A stretch of DNA of 64,000 bases. Source: Nematopogon swammerdamellus (lineage: Eukaryota > Arthropoda > Insecta > Lepidoptera > Adelidae). Every line of letters begins with the position of its first letter. Position 1 is the stretch's first letter. A program made the position numbers and the translations under genes. Shown here piece after piece: positions 12,101-19,784 of this stretch. The stretch lies in NCBI GenBank assembly GCA_946902875.1, contig OX336336.1:27545558-27609557 (forward strand). Reading direction: 5' to 3'. Under the pieces are notes generated by a model. The model worked only from the letters and a program-made list of their open reading frames with translations. It made no database searches and was not told the DNA's origin.

Positions 12101-14667
12101 ACATCACGGATGTTGTAGGTGATGTAGCCAACCGTCTCAGTTTCCATAAAAAAAAAAAAAAATGTGTACTTTTTTTTTTCCAAAAGTACAGTTCAGTTTT
12201 TACAATTCAGTTCGATTACACCCACAAAGAAGAGCCGGCAAGAAACTTCGCAGGGTTATTTTTTTTAACGTCTTCGATTACAATACATTGTGACTAGCTA
12301 CACAATAGACACCGCTTACAGTTTTAAGATACAGTTTGAGAGGTAGAATAACTATAACTTATGCTTTATAAAAGTATGAATAAAATCAGGTGTATAGAGC
12401 CTTTGTCAGAAATTGTGGATTTTTTTTATTTAAATAAAAAATTGTATTTTTCCTCCAAAAGAAGGTGGCAACCCTAGTTTATATCCACCGAAGAAGGGGT
12501 GGATCTAAGCTTGCGATGGCTTCACCGAACATATCCGGGCCCATCGGCAGTAGAGGAGGGTATTAATCGAGGCCGGGACTAGCGAGTGGCCACTCTAAAT
12601 TTCCCGCGCATGCTTCACGTTTCGGCTCGCTTCAAGCCCTCGTCAGCTAGTCTGCGTTGACTAGGACGCGGGGAACCACCAGTCCCGCTCTCGACCTTCC
12701 TCTCTCTACCTATCCATATTCTGTAGGATGCTTCCAGTGAAGATTTCGAAGCTCTCTTCATGCTTAAAGCTTAGCGTCAATCTTGGAAGCCCTAGATTCT
12801 TGAAGAGACTGTAGAGCGACTTTGCTGGTAGTCTCTTGCTTCGACTTCCACAGCAAAGAGATCAGTCTTGAATCCGTTTCTCACAATCCGGTCTTCCGAA
12901 GGCACCTGTAATGCTTCTCATGTGTGTCCATCAACAATTCCCAATCCTTTGCTGCTCCCAAAATTGAAGAAGGTTTAGTCCTATCTTTGGGCAGCTTATT
13001 GGCTCCAGGTTTCACAAAGTTGACCTTCTGGAAGCCGCTACTGGTTTGCCCTTTCCTGTTGAAGGTGTGGAACTGAGCTTGTAATGTCTTCACCGAACAT
13101 ATTCGGGCCCATCGGCAGTAGAGGAGGGTGTGATAATTATATTAATAGTAATATTAGAAGCGACAAAGCGTGATAAAACTTGTTACATGTCGGTAAACAT
13201 GTGTGCTTGTGCCTGCACATGCAATTTTTTATTTTTTATTTTATTTTTCGAATTTGGAATTACAAACAGGAATTTACGACTAGAACAACAAGGTAACACA
13301 AAATAACATTGACTACCTACGTAAAGACCCAGAATGTTTTTCGCATTTTAACATAATTAAATTCAATCAAATCAGAATCAAATCAAATCAAATTAAATTA
13401 AATTAAAATCAAATTAAATAAAATAACAATGCAAATACACAAATTAATAACGTCACGTGTATCATTCCAGCGACACGCTACAGAATTGATTCCTTTATAA
13501 TAATTGTGAATTGTCATCATGAATACCTACTTTCAAACGATCACATTTTTTTTTTTTTTTTTATAGACTACCGGCACGGGTGGCTGTGCCCAAAAGTTCA
13601 AAGAACGATTAACACACAGCCAATAACCCCACTCCTCGCGAAACCACGCTCAGAGAGGCGCCATGCCAGCTACAAGGCAGACAAAGAGGTTGTTGTCTAA
13701 TTTATTAACACGCCTTTTGAAGATTCCCAGGTTATAGGTGGTGGGGAACACACTCGCCGGAAGACCGTTCCATATTTTCGCCGTACGACATAGGAACAAT
13801 TTCGAAAAGCGATGCGTTCTCAGAAGTTGTGTGAACAGAATTATTAATGGGGAGGGCAAGGGGCGGAGGGGAGGGGGTTTTAATGCCCCACTCTCTTATT
13901 TGCGGCCAAAAGACGATGGAGTGAGTCATTGTGAAATCTGCTTATAAGCGTGCCTTTGGTCGATGACCATGTTTTTTTCGGGAGATATCTCTATGAGTAA
14001 GGTTCGTCTTGTAAATCAGTGTTTATACCTTTTTTTTATATGTAATCCAGTATGGGTGGCTGAGTCGGAGCCAAAGCACATGCTCCGACCAGCCAATATC
14101 ACCTAGAAGGTAGGTGCCATACCGGAGACTTCCCTGGATTACGGGCTATACTGGACTAGAGGAGAACAAAACCGAGGCTGCTATTACGGCCATCTTACAT
14201 CCAGTACGGTGTTACCAACCCAGTCGGCTACAATTTGAGCCTACCGCCTAGTAAGGGGCAAGGGAAGGTACCTACAGTTTTACACCGGTTCCGAACGGTG
14301 AAGCAGCAGGTGTAGGTATGCGCGTAAATTTTTTCATCAGAAAAAACTCATTATTAAACGCGCCGACCGGATTCGAACCTCGGACCTCTCGCATGAGAAG
14401 CCGGCGCCGAAACCACTCGGCCACCCGCCGCATTTAATTTGTAGGTACTCTAGATTTTTCGAAATTGATCGAAGGCGGGAATTTCGAGTGAGCGCGCGGG
14501 CACAGTTAGTTTCAGTACAACATAATTATTAATTTCGCTGATTACTCACTGATCCTGTTCCAATCGAGCACGACTCGCGGCCGGTGCGTGCTGAATGAGA
14601 AGCCGGATTCGGCAGCCAATCGCGGGAAATTGTGATTCCAGGCGTACGAAGACGTCTTACAAGCCAT
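76..14667 (-). CDS. DZIP1: DZIP1-like ciliary zinc-finger protein gene, six coding exons, 3' end outside window
   Basis: This is a DZIP1/Iguana-family gene (known role of the family: basal body and ciliary transition zone assembly, and Hedgehog signalling in vertebrates). Exons, in transcript order, are 14667-14550, 10312-10245, 8165-7998, 6473-5664, 4292-4104 and 189-76. All junctions are GT-AG and the phases agree, giving 489 codons without a stop. Residues about 30-118 resemble the DZIP1 N-terminal domain (DWNRI near residue 35; VKLFRLAQLAAEY in exon 3). A single C2H2 finger uses C186, C189, H202 and H207. The rest is charged coiled coil. The start ATG at 14667 precedes MACKTSS; an earlier in-frame ATG at 14736 would add a low-complexity CVCVD stretch that is unlikely to be coding. 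The protein continues past base 76 through a good donor (GTGAGT). Family assignment is confident; the vertebrate orthologue (DZIP1 or DZIP1L) cannot be decided here. Confidence 0.85.
258..475 (-). mobile_element. LINE 3' fragment, family LB
   Basis: Matches 13556-13860 (same strand) and 53285-53405 (opposite strand). The shared part includes an inverted CGCGAAACCACGCTCAG core and codons for a retroelement ORF2 C-terminus (cysteine/lysine-rich, then GxFKRR). Confidence 0.5.
1033..1236 (+). CDS. Unrecognised 67-codon ORF with good start context
   Basis: The ORF starts AAGATGGCGG (favourable context) and encodes a Lys/Arg-rich first half and a Ser/Asp/Glu-rich C-terminus ending GDSGEEL. About 200 bp upstream, 836-853 reads ATGGATTGTGATGAAGCG followed by GTAAGT, which looks like a first coding exon with donor. 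Joining it to the TTCAG at 990 gives a different frame that stops at 1048. I do not recognise the protein. It could be a small gene, an exon of a longer one, or the 5' end of a transposon ORF. Confidence 0.25.
   Translation: MAVYTKGCCKKPLRIRALCESTTKNKRVRESKLANENSHILQHLDEAERSSDEAKQSSDQGDSGEEL
1450..1664 (-). mobile_element. SINE S1, 5' half
   Basis: Inverted copy carrying the tRNA-like head (reverse strand GCCTCGGTAGCTCAGTGG) and the first part of the body (CTTACTAGGTGGTAGG). The tail half is missing. Confidence 0.7.
1688..2110. mobile_element. Fragments of the PSI repeat family
   Basis: I use PSI for a family with the marks CCAAGTGCGAGTCG, a tract like GACGGACAGACAGACA, TAGTAATAGGCTTCCGTACGG and ATTCTGTGAAAATTTCAA. 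Other copies lie at 2990-3430, 28095-28330, 28430-28690, 40440-40815, 62780-63010 and 63110-63440. The reverse of the head has a box-B-like GAGTTCGACTCGC, suggesting a tRNA-derived origin. Confidence 0.5.
2128..2379 (-). mobile_element. SINE-like S3c, complete
   Basis: On the minus strand it begins GTACTGTGTGGGGTCGGTA (head H3), continues through CGTAAAAGGCGACTAAGGGATA into body c, and ends in an (AAC)n tail. The interrupted copy at 57235-57988 allows both ends to be defined by comparison. Confidence 0.7.
2478..2946 (-). mobile_element. SINE S1 interrupted by an S2 3' fragment
   Basis: 2478-2682 is the S1 tail half and 2848-2946 the S1 head side, both inverted. 2683-2847 is a plus-strand S2 3' end finishing in an A-tail. 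The nesting order is therefore S1 first, S2 later. Confidence 0.6.
3108..3222. repeat. Foldback (inverted repeat) element
   Basis: About 50-bp arms: AAACAGCTTTACTCACGGTT then TTCACGAGCTATGTGGCT, a short loop, and the reverse complement ending AGTAAAGCTGTTTTGTTT. One arm recurs between each of the duplicated DZIP1 exon 5 units at 3610-4090. Confidence 0.75.
3445..4060 (-). pseudogene. Three downstream tandem copies of DZIP1 exon 5
   Basis: Copies end (donor side) at 3884, 3665 and 3445, a period of 220, 219 and 220 bp counted from the working exon at 4104. Each keeps the coiled-coil codons open in the original frame and keeps the TCCAAG|GTCTGA donor. The acceptor and the VNPPAPHP codons are replaced by about 50 bp ending AAACAG then (T/C)TTTACTCACGGTT, which matches one arm of the foldback at 3108-3220. 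Using that AG puts 19 or 20 nt before the GAC/AAC codon, so the phase does not fit the upstream exon. They are read as pseudo-exons. Proteins called on this stretch starting MAAPRG are in a wrong frame. Confidence 0.7.
4104..4292 (-). CDS. DZIP1: DZIP1 coding exon 5 (functional copy of a tandem set)
   Basis: 63 codons in phase 0. The acceptor is a clear TTTTGCAG at 4293-4300 and the donor is TCCAAG|GTCTGA. It encodes VNPPAPHPDV followed by a heptad-rich stretch including RRRVEQLESQHEQKLDQLL. Three degenerate copies lie immediately downstream. This copy alone keeps the acceptor and the first ten codons, so it is taken as the working exon. A LINE is inserted about 30 bp before its acceptor. Confidence 0.75.
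4333..4684 (+). mobile_element. 5'-truncated LINE L3 with an AAG-repeat tail
   Basis: It encodes the C-terminal end of a non-LTR retrotransposon ORF2 ([11 protein letters not shown], then a C-x2-C...H...C finger typical of these ends), then a tail of AAG repeats. It is flanked by an 11-bp target duplication AAAACCGTTCC at 4322-4332 and 4685-4695. The second copy is at 57386-57896. Confidence 0.8.
4861..5165 (+). mobile_element. SINE-like S3b
   Basis: Head H3 lacking its first bases (TAGCCCCACTGCATCTCTCC) joined to body b (CTTGGCACGGTACTTCCACC ... TTGCAGCACAACATCGATTA), ending in a TATG-repeat tail. Other copies: 11285-11578 (-), 37265-37470 (-), 38383-38512 (+), and a 3' end at 17349-17465 (-). 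Confidence 0.7.
5205..5658. mobile_element. Two SINE S2 copies, head to head
   Basis: 5205-5392 is an inverted S2 3' half. 5395-5658 is a plus-strand S2 body and tail. The A-tail of the second copy ends at 5658, directly against CTTAC (5659-5663), the splice donor of DZIP1 exon 4. Confidence 0.75.
5664..6473 (-). CDS. DZIP1: DZIP1 coding exon 4 (C2H2 finger and coiled coil)
   Basis: The largest exon, 270 codons in phase 0, acceptor TTTTCAG at 6474 and donor GTG|GTAAG at 5663. It begins with ELERIRREIRIKDDEIRKL, then a basic linker, then the finger KCQYCDKVF...HISRRH (residues 186-207). A charged Glu/Lys/Asn-rich coiled coil runs to residue 388. The donor is directly followed by the A-tail of a SINE, so only five intronic bases separate exon and insertion. 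Reading through the donor gives a long false extension into the SINE. Confidence 0.88.
6490..6800. mobile_element. LINE-derived 3' segment, family LC
   Basis: Shares CATTCTTATGGTA, the stretch from CAATCCGGTTCGATTAC through AAGAAACTTTGCAGGG, and AGACACCGCTTGCAGT with 12180-12420, 33390-33610, 42080-42290 and 63030-63110. There is no coding capacity. Confidence 0.5.
7065..7205 (+). mobile_element. LINE L2 3' fragment
   Basis: Carries the C-terminal codons and 3' end seen in full on the minus strand at 39440-40075 (ATGGGCACCCGTCAGGCCGG, GGGCGTCTTTAGACA). Confidence 0.65.
7210..7475. repeat. Minisatellite built on CTGACTGA
   Basis: About 13 units of roughly 20 bp, for example CTGACTGACTGACAGACTGG, with slips. 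The same CTGA unit is the 3' tail of the RTE-type LINEs at 9945-10219 and 11041-11275, so the array may have grown from such a tail. Confidence 0.8.
7480..7908. repeat. Inverted-repeat element around TATTCGCAGGTA
   Basis: GCTATTCGCAGGTA and its complement TACCTGCGAATAG recur five or more times. 7857-7903 is a near-perfect palindrome (CTATTCGCAGGTATACCTGC and complement). It is probably one or more small nested DNA elements. Confidence 0.55.
7998..8165 (-). CDS. DZIP1: DZIP1 coding exon 3
   Basis: 56 codons in phase 0, acceptor GTGCAG, donor CAG|GTCGGT. It encodes VVDCKLESEFDVRIL and then VKLFRLAQLAAEY, the most recognisable part of the DZIP1 N-terminal domain. The exon is GC-rich against AT-rich introns. 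A truncated LINE tail begins only about 40 bp upstream of the acceptor. Confidence 0.85.
8205..8655 (+). mobile_element. 5'-truncated 3' tail of LINE L1
   Basis: Reverse complement of 19785-20245, starting just after the ORF stop of that element and ending in an ATAAACA-repeat tail (8630-8655). It sits between DZIP1 exons 2 and 3. Confidence 0.8.
8672..9085 (+). mobile_element. Interspersed repeat family CQ
   Basis: Marked by AGCACCGCCTTCAACTCTAG, CGAGGCCGAAGGCCGAGCG on the opposite strand, and GAAGTCGGTTAAAAA. Further copies: 22745-23100 and 24895-25262 (inverted), 23215-23335 and 35878-36345. No recognisable protein. Confidence 0.55.
9380..9535 (+). mobile_element. RTE-like LINE 3' fragment
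   Basis: GTGGTGGCGTGCCTTGGGAG to GAGGACTGATACGGGC followed by TGATGATGAT. A related end lies at 49625-49710. The preceding ACCAGGATTTGAACCTGGAA is tRNA-like but part of the repeat. Confidence 0.5.
9945..10219 (+). mobile_element. RTE-type LINE ORF2 C-terminus
   Basis: Encodes RDYDRYRDRV then KRSVGRPTTRWDDD and a tryptophan-rich end, typical of the RTE/craniate-type ORF2 C-terminus, followed by CTGA repeats. The reading frame is interrupted. It ends about 25 bp from the DZIP1 exon 2 donor. Confidence 0.65.
10245..10312 (-). CDS. DZIP1: DZIP1 coding exon 2
   Basis: A 68-nt exon with acceptor TTGCAG and donor GAT|GTAAGT. It encodes LLDIEGLLKDRNF followed by QLVEQHIND, the helical part of the DZIP1 N-terminal domain. 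An RTE-type LINE tail of CTGA repeats ends about 25 bp inside the downstream intron. Confidence 0.8.
10417..10735 (+). mobile_element. SINE-like S3a inserted in an older element
   Basis: Begins GTACCGTGTGGGGCCGGTAC (head H3), changes to the S1 body at ACTAGGTGGTAGG and ends CATAAAAAAAA. It splits a repeat seen uninterrupted at 55311-55560 (CACGGTGTTGCAACCCCAAC ... GGGGGTGATTCTGTACGTG). The two flanks repeat roughly AAAGGG(.)GATT, an imperfect target duplication. Confidence 0.75.
11041..11275 (+). mobile_element. RTE-type LINE ORF2 C-terminus, second copy
   Basis: Encodes RRDDDRWSNRV and KRSVGRPPARWDDDIKYAGG, then CTGA repeats. Closely related to 9945-10219. Confidence 0.7.
11285..11578 (-). 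mobile_element. SINE-like S3b, nearly complete
   Basis: On the minus strand, head H3 (GGGGCCGGTACTAAAAAAG) passes into body b and ends near CGGGATTCAGCG. It abuts the CTGA tail of the RTE copy. Confidence 0.7.
11834..12152 (+). mobile_element. SINE-like S3a
   Basis: Same structure as 10417-10735: H3 head, S1 body and tail, then a run of A. Confidence 0.8.
12470..13130 (-). mobile_element. Retroelement D, 3' part with broken ORF
   Basis: Minus-strand reading includes GANKLPKDRTKPSSILGAAK and ends in a 3' region with GCGGGAAATTTAGAGTGGCC and TACTGCCGATGGGCCCG. The 3' region recurs at 27975-28075, 52675-52800, 53565-53695 and 54095-54425. The frame is broken several times. Confidence 0.55.
13556..13860 (-). 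mobile_element. LINE 3' fragment, family LB
   Basis: Minus-strand codons include CRTAKIWNGLPASVF then GIFKRRVNKL, a common C-terminal motif of jockey/CR1-type ORF2, ending in a T/A tract at 13548-13562. Confidence 0.65.
14037..14432 (-). mobile_element. SINE S2, full length
   Basis: The tRNA-like head at 14368-14432 has box A-like GGCCGAGTGGTTT and box B-like GGTTCGAATCC, followed by the S2 body and a terminal A-tail. Located just upstream of DZIP1 on the other side from its X-box. Confidence 0.8.
14550..14667 (-). CDS. DZIP1: DZIP1 coding exon 1
   Basis: It encodes residues 1-39 plus one base, starting MACKTSS and ending in DWNRI. The donor is ATCA|GTGAGT. The leftover A joins GG of the next exon to make Arg. 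The sequence before DW has the basic/aromatic look of DZIP1 N-termini. The start codon is chosen from where protein-like composition begins. Confidence 0.75.
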
Positions 14668-14855
14668 CGGGCGTATATCCACACCCGCGTCATTTATATC
14701 CACACACACACACACTAAGGATTTGGGACGCGACACATCCTGATCGATGTCGCTTGATAAACCCTACGTGACTAATAAAATTTCCATTATTTCGATTTCA
14801 GCACTTTTTCTCCGTGTTTTGTTTTGTTTGTTTTGTTTGCTTCACTTTCACGACA

Positions 14856-14868
14856 GTTGCCTAGCAAC
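14856..14868. promoter_or_regulatory. RFX X-box in the DZIP1 promoter
   Basis: GTTGCCTAGCAAC fits the RFX consensus (GYTRYY, 1-3 spacer bases, RRHRAC) with no mismatch and is nearly palindromic. It lies 189 bp upstream of the DZIP1 ATG, within the usual range for ciliary genes. RFX factors are the master regulators of ciliary genes in animals, so this suggests DZIP1 is under RFX control here. Confidence 0.7.
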
Positions 14869-15184
14869 GGCAGACTATCAACGGAAAAGAGAGAGAGAGA
14901 TGTAAATATATGTGAAAGCAAGATGGTAGGATATCCGGTGTTGCCGCAAGTCAAATAAGCTTCGTTAAGCAGAGAGCATAGTAGTCAAAGTACCAGGGTT
15001 CCGAGTTCCGACTTCCGTACCTCAAAAGAGGAAAAAATTTAAACCAGGATCACTCTTGTGTCTGTCTGTCTGTCCGTCTGTCACATCTTATTTTCTCCGA
15101 ATCTACTGGACGAAAGACATTTTTTGGTACGAATAGACCTAAACGTCATCTAACTCTGTAGTCTGTACGTAAATTATTACGGAC

Positions 15185-15325
15185 TTCATTGCCGGAACAA
15201 TGGACAAAAGGATCCAGGTAGACGCCGCCGCCGTGTACACCGATTACGCTAATGTTTCGACTTTCGACCGAATCAATCATGATGTGCTGATAAGGAAACT
15301 GGGCGAGAAAGAGAGGGCTGCCGCT
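15185..15325 (+). mobile_element. Reverse transcriptase fragment
   Basis: Reads IQVDAAAVYTDYA ... FDRINHDVLIRKLGEK, an RT block with the first catalytic Asp region. Flanks show no related coding sequence, so this is a small relic. Confidence 0.6.
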
Positions 15326-15599
15326 GCAACACGTATTGGTACGTACAGAGTAAATGTACAGAGTGACGTATAGCGTAAATTAACGAATTTCGACTTTACG
15401 GGTCACTCTTGAAGGTCAAATTAGAAAGTAATACATTTATTTTGTGTTGCATAGGGCCTCTCGTTTTTAGGAAAACCTAAACGAAAATCCGAAAGTCTTA
15501 TAGTTCTCACGGAAAACGAATTGGTACGGAACCTTCTCCATGCGAGTTTGACTCGTTTGACCGCGTAATACATTTTCGGAAATTGTTTTAAATATTTTT

Positions 15600-15992
15600 A
15601 TTTTATTTTATTGAAGGCGAGACCTATGGCGGCGCCGAGCAACCCTTATCGTATCTAACGACGCCCATTTTTTTTTTTTTTATGGAAACTGACACGGGTG
15701 GCTACATCACCTACAACATCCGCGATGTCGCCCCATACCACCGGACGAACTTGGTGCCACGTCAGCGCTTCCCTTCGGTCATGCCGGCTACACTGAACTG
15801 GACGGAAAACACAAACTATTTACATAGCCGTTTCGACCGACCTTTCATTCAGTGCGGTGGTACCAACCCGGGCGGGTTAAACCCTACCACTTAGTAATAT
15901 AAGAAGGGAGTCATATCCCTTAGTCGCCTTTTACGACGTACACGGGAAGAGATGCAGTGGGGCTATTCTTATACCGGCCCCACACGGTACAA
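15600..15992 (-). mobile_element. LINE L2 scrap interrupted by SINE-like S3a
   Basis: 15612-15670 and GACGCCCATCAGCGGCGACT after 15992 are L2 3' sequence. 15672-15992 is an inverted S3a ending CCGGCCCCACACGGTAC. AAATGGACGCCCAT and ACGACGCCCAT flank it, a likely target duplication of about CGCCCAT. Confidence 0.65.
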
Positions 15993-16179
15993 AATGGACG
16001 CCCATCAGCGGCGACTCCTCTCAGTTGGCGAGGTTGGCGCCGCCAAACCAAATAAAATGAATGACACCATTAATACAGAAGTATCAGGCTAAAATAAATG
16101 TGAAAAAATTTCGGAGTTATATTATTTATGTCATATAATCCACGATTAATAAGATAAAACGTCAATCCCGTACCCGTTA

Positions 16180-16600
16180 CATAATTTGAAATTTCGCGCG
16201 CGTCAAACGCGGGCGACGACGAATGACGACACATTAAGGCATTCATTGGCCGGTTGGCTACATTTTGAAGCGCCATCGTATTCCATACAAGGCGGAAGCG
16301 ACCGATGTCCCCCCCCGTCCCGCGCGGACCCGCTGATCAGCCTTTCGAGTTGGCGCAGCGGGGAGTGCATTTAGTGACGCGGTAGCGAGTAGAGCGAGCT
16401 AGCGAGCGAGCTAGGTGTGTGTGTTGCGTGTGCGGGTGTGTGCGCGCTGCGTCCACACGACGAGTATTCTTGTGCTGTGCGACGTGCGATGCGATGCGAC
16501 TAGCGAGCTAGGCTAGGTGTGTTGTGTGCGCGTGTGTGTGCGCATTGGCTCGCGAGTTGATAGCTGCATATATTCCGTTATGTAGGTATGGACTTTGTAT
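16180..16600 (+). promoter_or_regulatory. CpG-rich block, possible promoter/5' leader
   Basis: Unlike its AT-rich surroundings, the block is rich in CG dinucleotides (GCGCGCGTCAAACGCGGGCG, GACGTGCGATGCGATGCGAC) and GT-rich tracts (GTGTGTGTGTTGCGTGTGCG). It holds no long ORF. It lies just upstream of the small ORF at 16654. Promoter or 5' untranslated exon is the simplest reading; which gene it serves is unknown. Confidence 0.35.
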
Positions 16601-16653
16601 GGATGAATCCTGTGCAGTGTTGTTAAATTTAAAGTGATTTATTGGTAATTATA

Positions 16654-16794
16654 ATGGCAAACTCCTACCGAGCTATCTACGGAGCACTCAAGGACAAGAG
16701 AGACTCAGTAATTTGGCACTCTTACATATCTGTGGAAAAGGAGTTGCTAACAAAATTGAGGAAGAAAGAAGATTTTCACGATCGAGTCCAATGA
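16654..16794 (+). CDS. Small ORF, 46 residues, unrecognised
   Basis: The start context is ATAATGG (purine at -3, G at +4). The peptide begins MANSYRAIYGALKDKRDSV and ends KKEDFHDRVQ. It is charged, probably helical, with no membrane segment. A polyadenylation signal AATAAA follows at about 16842, and the CpG-rich block lies upstream, so promoter, ORF and poly(A) signal are in gene-like order within 700 bp. I do not recognise the protein. It may be a short gene, the 5' exon of a longer one, or chance. Confidence 0.3.
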   Translation: MANSYRAIYGALKDKRDSVIWHSYISVEKELLTKLRKKEDFHDRVQ

Positions 16795-17124
16795 CGTGAA
16801 AATTTCTTGTCTGTGGAACGAAGAGTGGACTTCATGTACAAATAAAATGTAACAATTCAAGCTTGTATGCCTGTCTCGTCGTCGTCGTGCCAGAGGAGAC
16901 GTCGCTGTTGTCGGCTGCAACTCGACAGCTTTGACACAACCAGTAGGTACCTATCTACAGACAAATAAATCGTAAGTGAGCAAAATAAATCATTTAAACT
17001 AAATATTATAAACTATCTATATCGTAATCATCTTTCAGTTTTTGAACTCATTGTGGTAGAAATAAATTAACGCGTAGGTACCTAAGTTATGAAATTATGA
17101 AAAAAAAAATCCTTAGCCAGAGCC

Positions 17125-17690
17125 AACCCAATATTCAGGACCAGGAGTCGCCGCTGACGCCCATGGACGTTCGGTCGTATGCGGGCACGTAAATGGCACG
17201 TAAATGGGCACCTGTTAGGCCGGAATCTCATTCACCAGAATGACATTCCGGCCTAACAGGTGCCCATTTACGTCCCTCTTGAAGAACCCGAGACTGTACT
17301 TGGGGGGAAATATATGAGCAGGGAGAGCGTTCCAGAGTTTACCGGTTCGACATACATACCACACACGCTGTATCCCAACAATCAGGGTAAGCAGAGTAAT
17401 CATTGTTGTGCTGCAACCTCGGCTGCAACAACTCTGGAAAATTGCAACACAACATCGATTACCACGTTTACCGGTTCCGTAGAGGAAAGATCTGCAGAAT
17501 CAGTTAGTACACATCCGCGGTAAGTCCAGGAGTGTAGGGATGCAATCCCTGCCCAGTGCGCATGGTGCGGAGGTGGAAAGGGGACGCGGGATCGCATGCA
17601 ACAGTTCCTCCGAGCACTCCCATGGAATAAGCGATAGAACACACTTTGAGAGCTGACATCCCTACGGAGTTGCAGTGGTTCTAGAAGTTT
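17125..17690 (-). mobile_element. LINE L2 3' end split by an S3b 3' end
   Basis: L2 sequence as at 39500-39850 is interrupted at 17349-17465 by the 3' end of an S3b element. The flanks repeat GTTTACCGGTTC at 17337-17348 and 17466-17477, and the uninterrupted site is visible near 39640. Confidence 0.75.
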
Positions 17691-18474
17691 CGAGTATTAT
17701 CATTATTTATTACAGATAAAATCGGGTAAAGACATTTTTTTCTCATCCCTAATGCTATCAACCAATATAATATTACCAAATCTACTAATCAAACAATAAG
17801 TCGAACGTATATCGGCTAATCGCCAGAATTAAAAAGAAGAAGAAGAAAGGTTACATTATTACAAAATGTAACGCGATGGTGCAAGTGCAAAGAATTAAAA
17901 ACAATTTACCAATTTGTTGTATTTATTGACGTAACAATGACTTATCAGAAAATTAAATTATCTATACCTACCTAGTACCAGAGTTTGATTTGATACGTCT
18001 ACGTATTGGAAGCATCTTGTCATGTTGAAATCACGAATGAATGCCACGATAACACATATTATGCATTTCTGAATTTGTTATGGGGTATAATAGCAGCTGG
18101 CTGCAGCATTATATTCAACTTTTCGGGTAGATAGGGTAGGGTATGTATCTGTGGTAAGTATTTTACAACAACTAATTTGGTGTTAAATTGTAAGGTATGA
18201 AAGGCTGGAGTGGGCAGTAAATTTTTTTCTCTTATTTATTGAAATGTGTGCTTTGTATATGCAATGGTTCTGAGCGTAGTTTCACGAGAAAAGGTGATGT
18301 TGGCTCTGTCGTCTGCACTAATGGTCCCTCGGCACAGTCCATGTTGGTTTACGTAAAAACATGTAATGCTGAAGTGAAAAATAAATATTAAAATGTTTCT
18401 TAGATCCATCCCCTAATTCACTACAAATCAAATCAAATTATTGATAATCTTATTATATTACCCATCCCGATTGA

Positions 18475-18560
18475 TATCGCCGCGCCGGGGCGGCGGCGCG
18501 GCGCCGCGCCGGCGCGGAGGTGGGGCGGTGGCGCCGCCTCCGCCGCGGCGCACAGATTCT
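18475..18560. repeat. Very GC-rich CGG/GCC tract
   Basis: CGCCGCGCCGGGGCGGCGGC and related units, nearly 90% G+C by eye, with self-complementary parts. It abuts the left end of an inverted-repeat element. Confidence 0.6.
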
Positions 18561-18565
18561 AAGGG

Positions 18566-19012
18566 CTACCACAGACGACCGACTGTCCACCGACCCGATT
18601 ATTTAATTGAGTTGGATCGGGTTGGAAAGGACGGTCACTGATGTTTTTACACGAACGATTATTCTTTCTCTCACTCTGCAGGTAGCAGCGCAGTCAGGAA
18701 CAAAGGAGAAGAAAACGAGTTGGCCAACTAAAACCGACGGCCGCTGTAGGCGAAGAAGTCGGCGGTCGGTCCCAACTACAGAGAGGGTGCGCACACGGAG
18801 CCGATCCGATTTTTAAGTTGGGACCAAATGGCACAGGAAGCCAACTCTGGCCGATTCGCCGCCGACTTTTTCTTCTCCTTTGTTCCTGAGCGCGCACTAC
18901 CTGCAGAGTGAGAGAGAGAATAATCGTGGATAATCGTCCGTAACCTCAACGACTATGCCCGACTCAATTAATAATCAAGTCGTTGGACAGTTGGTCGTAT
19001 GCGCACTCTCTA
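18566..19012. mobile_element. TIR element T6, copy 1
   Basis: Ends carry CGACCGACTGTCCACCGAC and, inverted, GTCGTTGGACAGTTGGTCG. Inside are a repeated ACGAACGATTAT and CACTCTGCAGGTAG with mirrored counterparts. A related copy lies at 23735-24285. Confidence 0.6.
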
Positions 19013-19239
19013 AGTCTTTCGACACGGTTATAAAAAGTAGGTACCTAGGTTGTGTTTCCCGCCCTGCTTATTATAATAGTGAGCATTAACATGGCGCCTA
19101 GTTAACCAAGGTATGATAGGTTGACATCACGGCACGGGTGTAATAAGTTGGTAATGTAACCAAATATGTCAGGTTTAGCGTATAAAATTATAAGTTGCGC
19201 GTGTGTATGCTGCTACGATTTTTGTCAAAAAAGACTGAA

Positions 19240-19665
19240 CCGAATTCAATGAAGTATTTTTTTTACTTTAGAGTTTGCTTGCACTGTGATCCTGATCACT
19301 TCCATAAATGACGAATAGAGTAAAAGCAAGACAAAAAATAACATTAGCTATTTTTAATACCCTAACAAGACTTAAAAAAAACAGGAAAAAAATCATTTGC
19401 ATATGTGAGATTCCAACGAAGTCGGATCAAAATTCTAGTAGTGTGACTAAACGATTCTTAGCACGTTTCTTGTACGGGAAACTCTTATTTTTAACTGTAT
19501 GCCTTTTTTATGCGCCATAATATCATCTTTTCTGTGAAAGCTTCCACCGGCTACCTATTACCTACGGTTCAACAGATACAGCACTCGGACGCCCCGGACG
19601 GACAGACAACGTAGGTAGGTAGGCTTAGTAATAGGCTTCCGTTTGGATACGGAACCCTAAAAATA
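19240..19665 (+). mobile_element. PSI-family repeat
   Basis: Carries AAAGCTTCCACCGGCTACCT, GGACGGACAGACAACG and TAGTAATAGGCTTCCGTTTGG. Confidence 0.45.
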
Positions 19666-19784
19666 TCGGAACCTATTGAATATGCTATTCACACGTCTCA
19701 TTATTCTTATCGTTATATATTTCTGTGGAAATTTGGCATAAGCTGACATGTTACTTTTGTGCATTTTTGACTACAAGCAATATA

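Noticed and set aside
14368..14432. tRNA-like sequences (also 38995-39060, 58995-59064, 47060-47133, 62218-62300)
   Set aside because: They have box A and box B-like motifs but are each continuous with the same SINE body and A-tail, so they are SINE heads and not tRNA genes.
16186..16374. 62-residue ORF in the CpG-rich block
   Set aside because: No protein-like pattern; composition follows the CpG-rich DNA and the start lies outside any supported exon.
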